This document shows positions 34,384-42,827 of a stretch of DNA of 64,000 bases, piece after piece. Source of the DNA: UBA1368 sp964563125 (lineage in GTDB: Bacteria > Bacillota > Syntrophomonadia > Syntrophomonadales > Syntrophomonadaceae); NCBI GenBank assembly GCA_964563125.1, contig CAZLVY010000005.1, positions 1 to 64,000 on the forward strand, given 5' to 3'. Each line of letters begins with the position of its first letter. Position 1 is the stretch's first letter. A program made the position numbers and the translations under genes. A model generated the notes under the pieces. That model searched no databases. It saw only the letters and a list, made by a program, of their open reading frames with translations, and had not been told where the DNA came from.

Positions 34384-34409
34384 AGCTTCTATAAATGAGA
34401 GGGATTATT

Positions 34410-34997
34410 ATGGAAACTTTAGCAGACATTGTGCGGACTGTATTAGTAATAATTATTGTAGCCAGTTTACTGGAACTGCTTTTACCGGAAAGCGGGCTAA
34501 AACCATTTGTAAGCTTTGCGATGGGGTTGTTTGTTCTTATCGCAATATTAAATCCCATACTGAATGTTGCTTTTAAAGATCGGGATTTTAAAGTGGAACT
34601 ATGGGACTACAAATATAACGAAAAATTAGAGCAACAAATGCTGGAAAAGGGCTTAGATATTAACCAGCAAATATTGCAGACAAATGATGACATGATTCAA
34701 GAAAAGCTGCAGGGTCAAATTAGTGCTATAGCAGCTTTGGTTCCGGGAGTACAGGAAGTTGATACGCAAATAAAAGCAGTAGATGCAGGAGCATTGGATA
34801 AAGTCTATTTAGTTGTCAGGTTGGAAAAGACTGAAGTAAGTGAGCAAACAAATGATGTAGGAGTATTTTCCGGTAGTGAGAAAAAATTGAGTGAGGAAGA
34901 ACAAGACCGCATTAAAGAGAAGATATTACTGGTAGTTGATAATCTGTATGGAATCGAGGCGGGGCAAATAGAAATCGATTTTGAGGGGGGGAGTTAG
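34410..34997 (+). CDS. spoIIIAF: stage III sporulation protein AF
   Basis: A 195-residue protein with two N-terminal membrane helices (about 9-26 and 33-52) and a soluble ring-building-type domain, as in other SpoIIIAF proteins. I use ATG 34410 with GAGGG upstream rather than the in-frame ATG at 34395. Confidence 0.92.
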   Translation: METLADIVRTVLVIIIVASLLELLLPESGLKPFVSFAMGLFVLIAILNPILNVAFKDRDFKVELWDYKYNEKLEQQMLEKGLDINQQILQTNDDMIQEKLQGQISAIAALVPGVQEVDTQIKAVDAGALDKVYLVVRLEKTEVSEQTNDVGVFSGSEKKLSEEEQDRIKEKILLVVDNLYGIEAGQIEIDFEGGS

Positions 34998-35002
34998 AAC
35001 TT

Positions 35003-35587
35003 ATGTTGGATGAATGGGTAAGAAGTTTAACAGGCGACAATGAGGAGGGAGCATCTTTTTTCAAGAGTAAAAAAGGCCGCTATTTAATCATTATAGCTAT
35101 TAGCTTGGGTTTATTAGCCCTGGTTTGGAAGCCTGCCCCTAATGTTGACAATCAATCGCCAAAAGAAATGCTGCAACAGTTACCTGCAAATAGCAGTGTG
35201 AAGGCCCAGTTAACGCAGGAACTGAAAGTTATTCTCAGTCAAATTGAAGGGGCAGGAGAGGTAGAAGTAAGTATTACTCTTGCTTCTGACGGAGAAAAAA
35301 GTTATGCCAGTAATAGTGTGGATGAAAAACGTGAAATTGAAGAATCAAATCCACAGGGGACTGTTCAAGAGACGGTAGAAACTAAAAGGTCAAGAGATCT
35401 TGCTGTTACATCGGGAGATGCCCTTTTAATTGAAAACAAATTTCCTCAGGTAATTGGAGTATTGGTAGTTGCAGAGGGAGCAAAATACCCGGTTGTAAAG
35501 GAAAGGCTTACTGCTGCCACAGCAACTCTGTTAGATATTCCATCCCATAAAGTAAGTGTCATGCCAGGTCAAGGAGGTGGAATATAA
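35003..35587 (+). CDS. spoIIIAG: stage III sporulation protein AG
   Basis: A 194-residue protein with one membrane helix at about 26-42 and an extracytoplasmic domain carrying the ring-building motif. In Bacillus SpoIIIAG forms a large ring in the intermembrane space. It ends where spoIIIAH begins, sharing one base. Confidence 0.93.
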   Translation: MLDEWVRSLTGDNEEGASFFKSKKGRYLIIIAISLGLLALVWKPAPNVDNQSPKEMLQQLPANSSVKAQLTQELKVILSQIEGAGEVEVSITLASDGEKSYASNSVDEKREIEESNPQGTVQETVETKRSRDLAVTSGDALLIENKFPQVIGVLVVAEGAKYPVVKERLTAATATLLDIPSHKVSVMPGQGGGI

Positions 35588-36117
35588 TGGTATTTAACTT
35601 TAAGAAAACCGGATTAATTATCTTAACTATTGGGGTAATCATTATAGCTGCATTCATAATTTGGCCTGATGCCCAGCTAGAAAACCAGCAAAAAGCAGAA
35701 AACGCGGAATATGATAATTCGGCAATTAAGAATAGTTTACCAACAGCACCTGTTACGCCGGTAATAAATGATTTTTTTGCTGAATATCGACTGGAAAGAG
35801 AACGAATTCGCGGCAGACAAATCGAATTATTGCGTGAAGTCTTAAACAGCTCGGCAGAACAAGATGCACGTAAGGAAGCTTCTTTGCGACTGGTACAAAT
35901 ATCAGAAGATATGGAGAAAGAATTGCAGGCAGAAGCTATGATTAAATCTAAGGGTTATGCGGATTGTGTAGTAATAATTCAGCAGGAAACTATCTTAGTA
36001 GTGGTGGAATCGGATAATATGCGCCTTGACCGGGAAGAAGAAATAAAGGAGATAGTAGAAAAAATAACCGGGTATGGTGAGGAAAATTTATGTATTATTT
36101 ATCGTGAAACTCAGTAA
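35587..36117 (+). CDS. spoIIIAH: stage III sporulation protein AH
   Basis: A 176-residue protein with an N-terminal membrane helix at 8-25 and a YscJ/FliF-like extracytoplasmic domain that pairs with forespore SpoIIQ. The segment RERIRGRQIELLREVLN and the C-terminal VVVESDNMRLDREE block are family-like. It is the last gene of the operon. Its ATG overlaps the spoIIIAG stop. Confidence 0.93.
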   Translation: MVFNFKKTGLIILTIGVIIIAAFIIWPDAQLENQQKAENAEYDNSAIKNSLPTAPVTPVINDFFAEYRLERERIRGRQIELLREVLNSSAEQDARKEASLRLVQISEDMEKELQAEAMIKSKGYADCVVIIQQETILVVVESDNMRLDREEEIKEIVEKITGYGEENLCIIYRETQ

Positions 36118-36123
36118 AAACAT

Positions 36124-36233
36124 TTTTGTATACTATAATACAAAATTAAAAACATTGTAATAATGGGATTTTGTTTTTATAATTATAAAAAGTTGGAGTA
36201 ATTATACTCAGGTCATGGGCCTGAGTATAATTA
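36124..36233. repeat. two palindromes between spoIIIAH and the carboxylase operon
   Basis: TTTTGTAT/ATACAAAA (36124-36131 with 36138-36145) lies just after spoIIIAH. A second, perfect 13-bp repeat, TAATTATACTCAG with CTGAGTATAATTA (36199-36211 and 36221-36233), lies 60 nt before the carboxylase start. Neither has a T tract, so operator function is as likely as termination. Confidence 0.55.
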
Positions 36234-36293
36234 TATACACAGGAAATTTTTGATCATATCCGGGTTCATAGTTATTAATAAGGAAGTGCAGCA

Positions 36294-38189
36294 ATGAGCA
36301 GAATTAAAGTTACCGATACTAGCCTAAGGGATGCCCATCAAAGTCTGTGGGCTACCAGAATGACTACTGAAGATATTTTACCGATTTTAGAAAAACTTGA
36401 TAATGCTGGTTACCATTCCCTGGAAGTGTGGGGCGGAGCTACTTTCGATGTATGCTTGCGATATCTGCAAGAAGATCCCTGGGAAAGATTAAGGGCTATC
36501 CGCCGGGAAGTTAAAAAAACCAAACTGCAAATGCTTTTAAGAGGACAGTCATTATTAGGCTATACCCATTACCCGGATGACATTGTAGAAAAATTCGTGG
36601 AAAAATCAGCCCAAAACGGAATAGATATTTTTCGGGTTTTTGATGCCTTAAACGATTTGCGCAATTTAGAGGTCCCCATTAAGGCGGTGAAAAATACCGG
36701 TAAACATGTGCAGGCATGTGTTGTCTATACCATCAGCCCGGTTCATACCTTGCAGCATTTTGTCGATACTGCCAAACAACTGAGGGATATGGGTGCTGAC
36801 TCTATATGCATAAAGGATATGGCGGGACTTTTATCTCCCTATATTTCCTATGAACTGGTCAGAGCTTTGAAACAAGAAATAGATTTGCCGATTCAATTAC
36901 ACACCCATTATATTGGGGGAATGGCTATTGCTTCACTTTTGAAAGCTGCTGAAGCGGGTATTGATATAATAGACACTGCAACTGTACCGCTGGCCTTTGG
37001 CTCTTCCCAACCGCCGGTAGAGACTATTGTCAGAGCCTTGCAGGATTCACAGTGGAATACCGAGCTGGAACTGAGCAGCCTGTTCGAGATTGCTGACTAT
37101 TTTGAAAATCTGAGAAAACATAAAGGCTTCGAACGCGGTGTTACTCGTATTACAGATATGAAAGTTTTTGAGCACCAGGTTCCGGGTGGAATGATATCCA
37201 ATCTTTATTCACAACTGGAAGAGCAAAAAGCGTTACATCGTATAGACGAAGTTCTGCAAGAACTGCCCAATGTCAGGAAGGACATGGGTTATCCGCCGCT
37301 GGTAACGCCTACCAGTCAAATAATTGGTATTCAAGCAGTTATGAATGTACTAACCGGGGAAAGATATAAAATGTGTCCCGGTGAGGTAAAAGATTATGTC
37401 AAAGGTCTTTATGGTAAACCACCTGTAGAGATTAGCGATGAAATAAGACAAAAAATTATCGGTGACCAAGAGGTAATAACAGTTCGCCCCGCGGATTTAC
37501 TGGCCCCGGGCTGGGAAAGATGTAAAAAAGAAGCAGCACAATATGCAAAAAGTGAAGAAGATGTTTTATCCTACGCTCTGTTTCCCCAGGTAGCTTTAAA
37601 ATACTTCGAGAGTCGTCAAAATAAAGTGAATGAGGCTGGACCTCAAATGACTTCATCAAAGGTAACTGCAGTTGATAAAAAGATTCCCCCCACAAAAAGA
37701 GCAGTTAAAATGGGCGGGGTTAACCATAAGGGAGATGATGAAATGAACTTTGAAGAGATTAAAGAATTGATTTTATTACTTGATAGTACATCAGTTGCTG
37801 AACTGGATCTGCAAAATAACGATTACCGTTTAACTCTGAGGAAATCAGTCGGATTGATTGAGGAGTCGGTGGCTGACAAATCAGTAATACTTCAGGATTT
37901 GACTATTGATGACGAAGAAGAACCAAAGGCAATACCACATAATGAAAATTGTTTTAAAGTAACTGCCCCGATTGTAGGTACTTTTTATGAAGCGCCATCA
38001 CCTGATGCGCCTGCTTTTGTGCAGCTTGGTGATCAGGTTAAGAGAGGACAAATACTATGTATTGTTGAAGCCATGAAGCTGATGAATGAGATTAAGGCTG
38101 AAGTTGACGGTAAAATCGTGGAGATTGCTGTTGATAATGGCGGTACAATCGAATATGGTCAAACATTATTCCTAATCGAAAAGATGTGA
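36294..38189 (+). CDS. pyruvate carboxylase subunit B / oxaloacetate decarboxylase alpha-type carboxyltransferase with biotin domain
   Basis: A 631-residue protein. Residues 1-460 form a carboxyltransferase TIM barrel (DTSLRDAHQS at 8-17, metal-binding QLHTHYIGGM). A variable linker follows, then a BCCP-like part with biotinyl lysine K595 in VEAMKLMNE. Together with the biotin carboxylase downstream it would carboxylate pyruvate to oxaloacetate. No sodium-pump subunits are seen. From 37743 the sequence reads like a free AccB (MNFEEIKELILLLDST) and has its own SD, AAGGGAG at 37728-37734. A second, 148-residue product may therefore be made. Confidence 0.92.
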   Translation: MSRIKVTDTSLRDAHQSLWATRMTTEDILPILEKLDNAGYHSLEVWGGATFDVCLRYLQEDPWERLRAIRREVKKTKLQMLLRGQSLLGYTHYPDDIVEKFVEKSAQNGIDIFRVFDALNDLRNLEVPIKAVKNTGKHVQACVVYTISPVHTLQHFVDTAKQLRDMGADSICIKDMAGLLSPYISYELVRALKQEIDLPIQLHTHYIGGMAIASLLKAAEAGIDIIDTATVPLAFGSSQPPVETIVRALQDSQWNTELELSSLFEIADYFENLRKHKGFERGVTRITDMKVFEHQVPGGMISNLYSQLEEQKALHRIDEVLQELPNVRKDMGYPPLVTPTSQIIGIQAVMNVLTGERYKMCPGEVKDYVKGLYGKPPVEISDEIRQKIIGDQEVITVRPADLLAPGWERCKKEAAQYAKSEEDVLSYALFPQVALKYFESRQNKVNEAGPQMTSSKVTAVDKKIPPTKRAVKMGGVNHKGDDEMNFEEIKELILLLDSTSVAELDLQNNDYRLTLRKSVGLIEESVADKSVILQDLTIDDEEEPKAIPHNENCFKVTAPIVGTFYEAPSPDAPAFVQLGDQVKRGQILCIVEAMKLMNEIKAEVDGKIVEIAVDNGGTIEYGQTLFLIEKM

Positions 38190-38198
38190 GGTGATTAC

Positions 38199-39548
38199 TT
38201 GTTCAGCAAAATTTTAATTGCCAATCGTGGAGAAATTGCGGTGCGGGTGATCCGGGCATGTAGAGAATTGGGAATAAAGACAGTAGCCGTTTACTCCAAG
38301 CCGGATATAGACAGTTTGCATGTGAAAATGGCAGATGAAGCAGTATGCATAGGGGAAGCTTCTGCCAGGCTCAGCTATTTAAATATACCCAACATTATTT
38401 CCGCTGCCAAAAATAGCGGTGCTGATGCTATACATCCTGGATACGGATTTTTAGCGGAAAACGCTTACTTTGCTGATTTATGCCATACTTATGGTATAAA
38501 ATTTATCGGACCCAAAGCAGAAGTAATACAGCTGATGGGTGATAAAATCAAAGCTCGCGAATTAGTTAAAAAAGCAGGTGTTCCTCTGGTACCAGGCAGT
38601 GACGGTAACATTAGTGATTATCAGGAAGCAATAACTGTTGCGAGCGATATGGGTTACCCGGTAATGATTAAAGCAGCTGCAGGCGGCGGCGGTAAGGGAA
38701 TGAGACTGGCTCACAGTCAAACGACCTTAAAAGAAGCCCTGGACATGGCCAAAATGGAGGCCAAAGCAGCTTTTGGCAATGATGAAGTATATATAGAAAA
38801 ATATATTGAAGAACCAAGACATATTGAAATTCAAATCTTAGGTGATGAATACGGAAACATAATTCATTTAGGAGAGAGGGATTGTTCTTTACAAAGACGC
38901 AATCAAAAGTTATTGGAAGAAGCCCCCTCCTCATTTTTAGATGAAGAACTACGTCAGAAAATGGGTTCGGTTGCCATAAATGCAGCTAAAGCAGCCAATT
39001 ATTACAGTGCGGGGACTATTGAGTTCTTGGTAGATCAAAATAAAAACTTCTTTTTTATTGAAATGAATACCCGCATTCAGGTAGAACATGCCGTCACCGA
39101 AATGGTAACCGGGGTTGATATTGTCAAAGAACAGATAAGGATTGCCGCCGGGGAAAAACTAACTTTAAAACAAGAAGAGGTTATAATTAATGGTTGTGCG
39201 ATTGAATGCCGAATAAATGCGGAAAATCCGGATAATGACTTTTTACCGGCTCCCGGGCAGATAGGCCGGTACATTGTACCTGGAGGTCCCGGTGTTCGTG
39301 TTGATTCAGCGGTATATGAAAATTATATAATACTTCCTTATTATGATTCAATGATAGGCAAACTGATAGTGTGGGGAAGAGACCGTGGCGAAGCGATGCA
39401 AAGAATGAAAAGAGCTTTGAGGGAATTTACCATAGAAAATATTGCTACTACCATACCATTTCATTTGAAAGTCATAGACAATGCCTTTTTTCAAAAAGGT
39501 GAAATTTATACAAATTTTATCCAACGCCGCATGAGCGATAATGCTTGA
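38199..39548 (+). CDS. biotin carboxylase subunit
   Basis: A 449-residue ATP-grasp enzyme that carboxylates biotin on its partner protein. It begins FSKILIANRGEIAVRVIRA and carries the glycine-rich ATP loop AAAGGGGKGMRL and the catalytic EMNTRIQVEHAVTE. It is 9 nt after the carboxyltransferase gene, with a TTG start and GAGGTG SD. The pairing favours two-subunit pyruvate carboxylase. A role in acetyl-CoA carboxylase as well cannot be ruled out. Confidence 0.93.
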   Translation: MFSKILIANRGEIAVRVIRACRELGIKTVAVYSKPDIDSLHVKMADEAVCIGEASARLSYLNIPNIISAAKNSGADAIHPGYGFLAENAYFADLCHTYGIKFIGPKAEVIQLMGDKIKARELVKKAGVPLVPGSDGNISDYQEAITVASDMGYPVMIKAAAGGGGKGMRLAHSQTTLKEALDMAKMEAKAAFGNDEVYIEKYIEEPRHIEIQILGDEYGNIIHLGERDCSLQRRNQKLLEEAPSSFLDEELRQKMGSVAINAAKAANYYSAGTIEFLVDQNKNFFFIEMNTRIQVEHAVTEMVTGVDIVKEQIRIAAGEKLTLKQEEVIINGCAIECRINAENPDNDFLPAPGQIGRYIVPGGPGVRVDSAVYENYIILPYYDSMIGKLIVWGRDRGEAMQRMKRALREFTIENIATTIPFHLKVIDNAFFQKGEIYTNFIQRRMSDNA

Positions 39549-39570
39549 GAATTAATGAATATTTTATGAT

Positions 39571-39599
39571 TTGATAGTTAAACTCTCTTTTGGTACAAT
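39571..39599 (+). promoter_or_regulatory. candidate sigma-A promoter of the Asp23 operon
   Basis: TTGATA (39571-39576) and TACAAT (39594-39599) are exactly 17 nt apart, 32 nt ahead of the Asp23-family start codon. Confidence 0.72.
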
Positions 39600-39631
39600 G
39601 ATTAATATAATTCACAGGGAGGTGTAATTTA

Positions 39632-40030
39632 ATGGAAGTGAAAAAACCTGAAATTAATACCGAATTAGGAGCAATAAGAATTGCTGATGAAGTAGTAGCA
39701 ACTGTTGCCGGTCTAGCCGCTTCTGAAGTTGAAGGAGTAGCTACAATGAGCGGAGGATGGGGAACTGACCTGGTTGAAAAGTTAGGCAAAAGGAATTTCG
39801 GCAAAGGAATCAGAGTCGAAGTAGTTGGCGAAGAAACCAAGATAGATATATATTTAGTAATAGATTATGGTTATCAGATTCCCCAGGTTGCTGAGGAAGT
39901 ACAAAATGAAGTAAAGCAAGCGGTCGAAAATATGACAGGGCTAAAAGTAACGACAGTTAATGTGCATATTGTTTCAGTAATACTTAAAAAGAATGTAACC
40001 GAAGAAATTGCAGGAGAAGACCAAATATAA
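39632..40030 (+). CDS. Asp23/Gls24 family envelope stress protein
   Basis: A 132-residue Asp23 (alkaline shock protein) family member, with IADEVVATVAGLAASEVEGV near the start and the VYLVIDYG-like IYLVIDYGYQIP core. In staphylococci Asp23 coats the membrane through the anchor AmaP. AmaP-like and DUF2273 genes follow here, so the cell-envelope module is complete. GGGAGG SD. A hairpin follows at 40049-40073. Confidence 0.93.
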   Translation: MEVKKPEINTELGAIRIADEVVATVAGLAASEVEGVATMSGGWGTDLVEKLGKRNFGKGIRVEVVGEETKIDIYLVIDYGYQIPQVAEEVQNEVKQAVENMTGLKVTTVNVHIVSVILKKNVTEEIAGEDQI

Positions 40031-40048
40031 TACCTTGGAGTTCAGTAA

Positions 40049-40073
40049 AACCCCCTGCTTAACCCAGGGGGTT
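40049..40073 (+). terminator. hairpin after the Asp23 gene
   Basis: AACCCCCTG (40049-40057) pairs with CAGGGGGTT (40065-40073). There is little T tract, so it may only reduce readthrough into amaP or protect the mRNA. Confidence 0.55.
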
Positions 40074-40105
40074 ATCTGTATGAATAACTGAAAAGAGGTG
40101 GGCAA

Positions 40106-40645
40106 ATGACCGGCATATGGCGAGTAATATTATTTTTATACAGTCTATTACTAGCGGTGGTTGGCGCGGTAGTTTTATTTGCAGCAATGGGTGGTAGAGA
40201 ACCGTTTGAATGGTTTAATATGTTAACATCATCCCCAGAGAGATTTATTGCAGCGGGGATAGCTGCTGTTCTGCTGGTTATAGCTATTGTAACCTTGATT
40301 TATTCTTTGAGTTTCAGGAATACCACAACTAAAACTGTTTTAGTTAGTGACGGTATTGCCGGACAAATTTCCATGACTATTCCAGCTGCTAAAGTTATCA
40401 TAATGAAAGCAGTTAAAAAGGTGGAAGGTATAAAGGATATTAGGACTACTATTAACAACAAACCCGAGGGTCTGGATGTTCTTTTGCACACTATGATTAA
40501 TCCTGAATACAATGTTCCGGAAATGAGTGAGAGAATACAAACGGCTGTCAGACAGCATTTAGAAGAAATTGGCGGGCTTAAGGTAGCTAGTATTAGAGTA
40601 TTAGTTGACGACTTTGGTTCTGCCACCAAGGCGCCTGGGAATTAA
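40106..40645 (+). CDS. amaP: alkaline shock response membrane anchor protein AmaP
   Basis: A 179-residue protein with two N-terminal membrane helices (about 5-28 and 48-69) followed by a domain related to Asp23. It would hold the Asp23-family protein at the membrane. AGAGGTGG SD. The next gene follows after 12 nt. Confidence 0.87.
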   Translation: MTGIWRVILFLYSLLLAVVGAVVLFAAMGGREPFEWFNMLTSSPERFIAAGIAAVLLVIAIVTLIYSLSFRNTTTKTVLVSDGIAGQISMTIPAAKVIIMKAVKKVEGIKDIRTTINNKPEGLDVLLHTMINPEYNVPEMSERIQTAVRQHLEEIGGLKVASIRVLVDDFGSATKAPGN

Positions 40646-40657
40646 GGAGGCATCGGA

Positions 40658-40876
40658 ATGTTGGAAAGATTTTTGACAATTATTTGTGAAGAACACCGTG
40701 GCAAGGCTATTGGTGTAGCAATTGGTCTTGTGGCTGCAATTTTATTTTTATCCTTTGGTTTTTGGCGCGCTTTATTCATTATTTTTTGTATAGCTATAGG
40801 TTATTTTATCGGCAAGAGAATTGATGAGGACAAAAACTTTGATCAATGGATAAAGAAAATATTTAAGGACAGTTAA
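40658..40876 (+). CDS. DUF2273 family small membrane protein
   Basis: A 72-residue protein with two close membrane helices and the hallmark GKRIDEDKNFDQWI-like tail of the DUF2273 family. It regularly accompanies Asp23 and AmaP genes, as here. AAGGAGG SD. Biochemical role unknown. Confidence 0.85.
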   Translation: MLERFLTIICEEHRGKAIGVAIGLVAAILFLSFGFWRALFIIFCIAIGYFIGKRIDEDKNFDQWIKKIFKDS

Positions 40877-40898
40877 CCTTACTGGAAGGAAGAGATTT

Positions 40899-41312
40899 TT
40901 GAGTAGAAGAAAAGCACGGGAATTTGCTTTCAAAGTTGTTTTTCAAGTGGATCAAGTTGATACTGACCCCCGACAAGCTTTTAATTATTTAATCGAGGAA
41001 AAAAAATTGTCTGAGCAGGATAATGAATTCTCCTGGCAGTTAATTCAGGGATGTCTGGGAAACTTAGGAGCAATAGATGAAAAGCTGGCTTTATATTCGT
41101 GGGATTGGGCTATTAACAGGATGTCAGCAGTGGATAGAAATATTTTGCGCATAGCCAGTTACGAAATTTTATATTTGCATGACAAACAGTCGGTAGTAGC
41201 TATTGATGAAGCTATTGAAATGGCAAAGAAGTTCGGAGATGCTAATTCTGCCAGCTTTGTAAATGCGATTTTAGACAGAGTATTAGGAGAAAAAAATAAG
41301 ACCCGCAGCTAA
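40899..41312 (+). CDS. nusB: transcription antitermination factor NusB
   Basis: A 137-residue helical RNA-binding protein that joins NusE/S10 in rRNA antitermination. SRRKAREFAFKVVFQVD at the start and NRMSAVDRNILRIASYEIL in the second half identify it. TTG start with GGAAGGAAGAG upstream. A terminator follows before xseA. Confidence 0.95.
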   Translation: MSRRKAREFAFKVVFQVDQVDTDPRQAFNYLIEEKKLSEQDNEFSWQLIQGCLGNLGAIDEKLALYSWDWAINRMSAVDRNILRIASYEILYLHDKQSVVAIDEAIEMAKKFGDANSASFVNAILDRVLGEKNKTRS

Positions 41313-41336
41313 ATGGCAATGGTGTTAATAGTTAGA

Positions 41337-41367
41337 GGAAAGGTATTCTTATTTACCTTTCCTTTTT
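41337..41367 (+). terminator. terminator between nusB and xseA
   Basis: GGAAAGGTA (41337-41345) pairs with TACCTTTCC (41354-41362), followed by TTTTT. It separates the Asp23-nusB unit from the xseA-spo0A cluster, at least partly. Confidence 0.8.
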
Positions 41368-41398
41368 ATAACCGGCTTTAACTGAATTGAGGTTAAGA

Positions 41399-42613
41399 AT
41401 GAAAGAATATTTTTCAGTAAGTGAGATAAATGATTATATCAGCTCATTATTAGCTGCTGATGTGGTGCTCTATGATTGTTGGCTCAAAGGAGAACTCTCC
41501 GGTTTTAAAATTTACCAGCAGTCAGGCCATATGTATTTTAACCTGAAAGATCGTGATTCTGTAATCAGCAGTGTAATGTTTAAAAGTCGTGCTCAAAAGC
41601 TGAAATTCATTCCCCAAGATGGGGTAGAAGTTCTGGTGCGTGGCAGTGTATCAGTTTTTTCCAAACAGGGCAAATATCAATTTTATGCGCAGGAAATGCA
41701 TGTATTCGGAATGGGGGATTTGCACTGGCAGCTAGAGCAGTTAAAAGAAAAGCTGCAAGCTAAAGGCTATTTTAATTTAGACATAAAAAAACCTATCCCT
41801 AAAATAGTAAAAAGGGTAGGTATTGTTTCATCTCAAGATGGTGCGGCTTTAAAGGATATTTTAAAAATACTCCATCACCGTGCAAAAAATCTGGAGATAA
41901 TAATAGCCCATAGTTCAGTTCAGGGTACGGAAGCCCCGGAAGAAATAGCCGCGGGGATTAGAAGATTAAATGCACTGGGCGGTATTGAGGTAATTATAGT
42001 AGCCCGGGGCGGTGGCTCTTATGAAGATCTTATGGCATTTAACAGTGAGATAGTAATAGAAGCAGTTTATAACTCACAAGTTCCCATAATATCCGGGGTG
42101 GGTCATGAAGTAGATACTACTCTGATCGATCTGGCTGCTGATTTACGGGCAGCAACACCTACTCAGGCTGCGCAGCTAGCTGTGCCCGACAATCTATTGC
42201 TGCTTGACGATGTCCTGAAATGTCAGCAGCGGTTAATTCGTGCTATGCAGCGGAGACTGCTTAATCGCAGTGAGCAATTGGACAGGATAATGATGAAAAA
42301 GGTTTGGCAGCAGCCTGAGAGTATATTAAAAAGTAAGCAGGTGCTTTTAAATAATCTAGAGAACAAATTAGAAAGTAGTATAAAGAATAAATACAAGGAT
42401 AAAGTTACGCATTTTACGGTTGCGATGACCAGACTCGATAGTCTTAGTCCGCTTAAGGTAATGCAAAGAGGTTATGCACTTATTCAGAAGCAAGATAAAA
42501 TATTACGCGAAATTGATAGTTTGAAAATTGGGGACCTGATCACCATCCGTTTATGGCAAGACCGCTTACAAGCTCAGATAGTCAAAAAGGAGAAAATTTA
42601 TAATGGGAATTAA
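41399..42613 (+). CDS. xseA: exodeoxyribonuclease VII large subunit
   Basis: A 404-residue nuclease subunit that degrades single-stranded DNA. An N-terminal OB domain (WLKGELSGFKIYQQSGHMYF) is followed by the catalytic domain (RVGIVSSQDGAALKD, VARGGGSYEDLMAFN, GVGHEVDTTLIDLAADLRAATPTQAA) and a coiled-coil tail. The ATG at 41399 is preceded by TTGAGG; an earlier in-frame TTG overlaps that SD. It overlaps xseB by 11 nt. Confidence 0.96.
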   Translation: MKEYFSVSEINDYISSLLAADVVLYDCWLKGELSGFKIYQQSGHMYFNLKDRDSVISSVMFKSRAQKLKFIPQDGVEVLVRGSVSVFSKQGKYQFYAQEMHVFGMGDLHWQLEQLKEKLQAKGYFNLDIKKPIPKIVKRVGIVSSQDGAALKDILKILHHRAKNLEIIIAHSSVQGTEAPEEIAAGIRRLNALGGIEVIIVARGGGSYEDLMAFNSEIVIEAVYNSQVPIISGVGHEVDTTLIDLAADLRAATPTQAAQLAVPDNLLLLDDVLKCQQRLIRAMQRRLLNRSEQLDRIMMKKVWQQPESILKSKQVLLNNLENKLESSIKNKYKDKVTHFTVAMTRLDSLSPLKVMQRGYALIQKQDKILREIDSLKIGDLITIRLWQDRLQAQIVKKEKIYNGN

Positions 42614-42827
42614 ATTTGAAACCGCTCTATTAAAACTGGAAAAAATTGTGCAGTCTTTGGAAAACGAAGAACTTGAATTAGACGAATCAATCAAACTTTT
42701 TGAAGAAGGCATAAAACTATCCTTATTTTGTCAGCAGGAACTGGAACGTGCAGATGGTAAGATACAGCAACTTATGCAAAACTTGCAAGGAGATTTAGAG
42801 TTAGTAGAGGTTGAGATAAATGAATAA
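42603..42827 (+). CDS. xseB: exodeoxyribonuclease VII small subunit
   Basis: A 74-residue helical protein with the family pattern FETALLKLEKIVQSLENEEL and LDESIKLFEEGIKL. Several copies bind the large subunit's coiled coil. An AAAGGAG SD lies within xseA. The last 8 nt overlap ispA. Confidence 0.95.
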   Translation: MGIKFETALLKLEKIVQSLENEELELDESIKLFEEGIKLSLFCQQELERADGKIQQLMQNLQGDLELVEVEINE

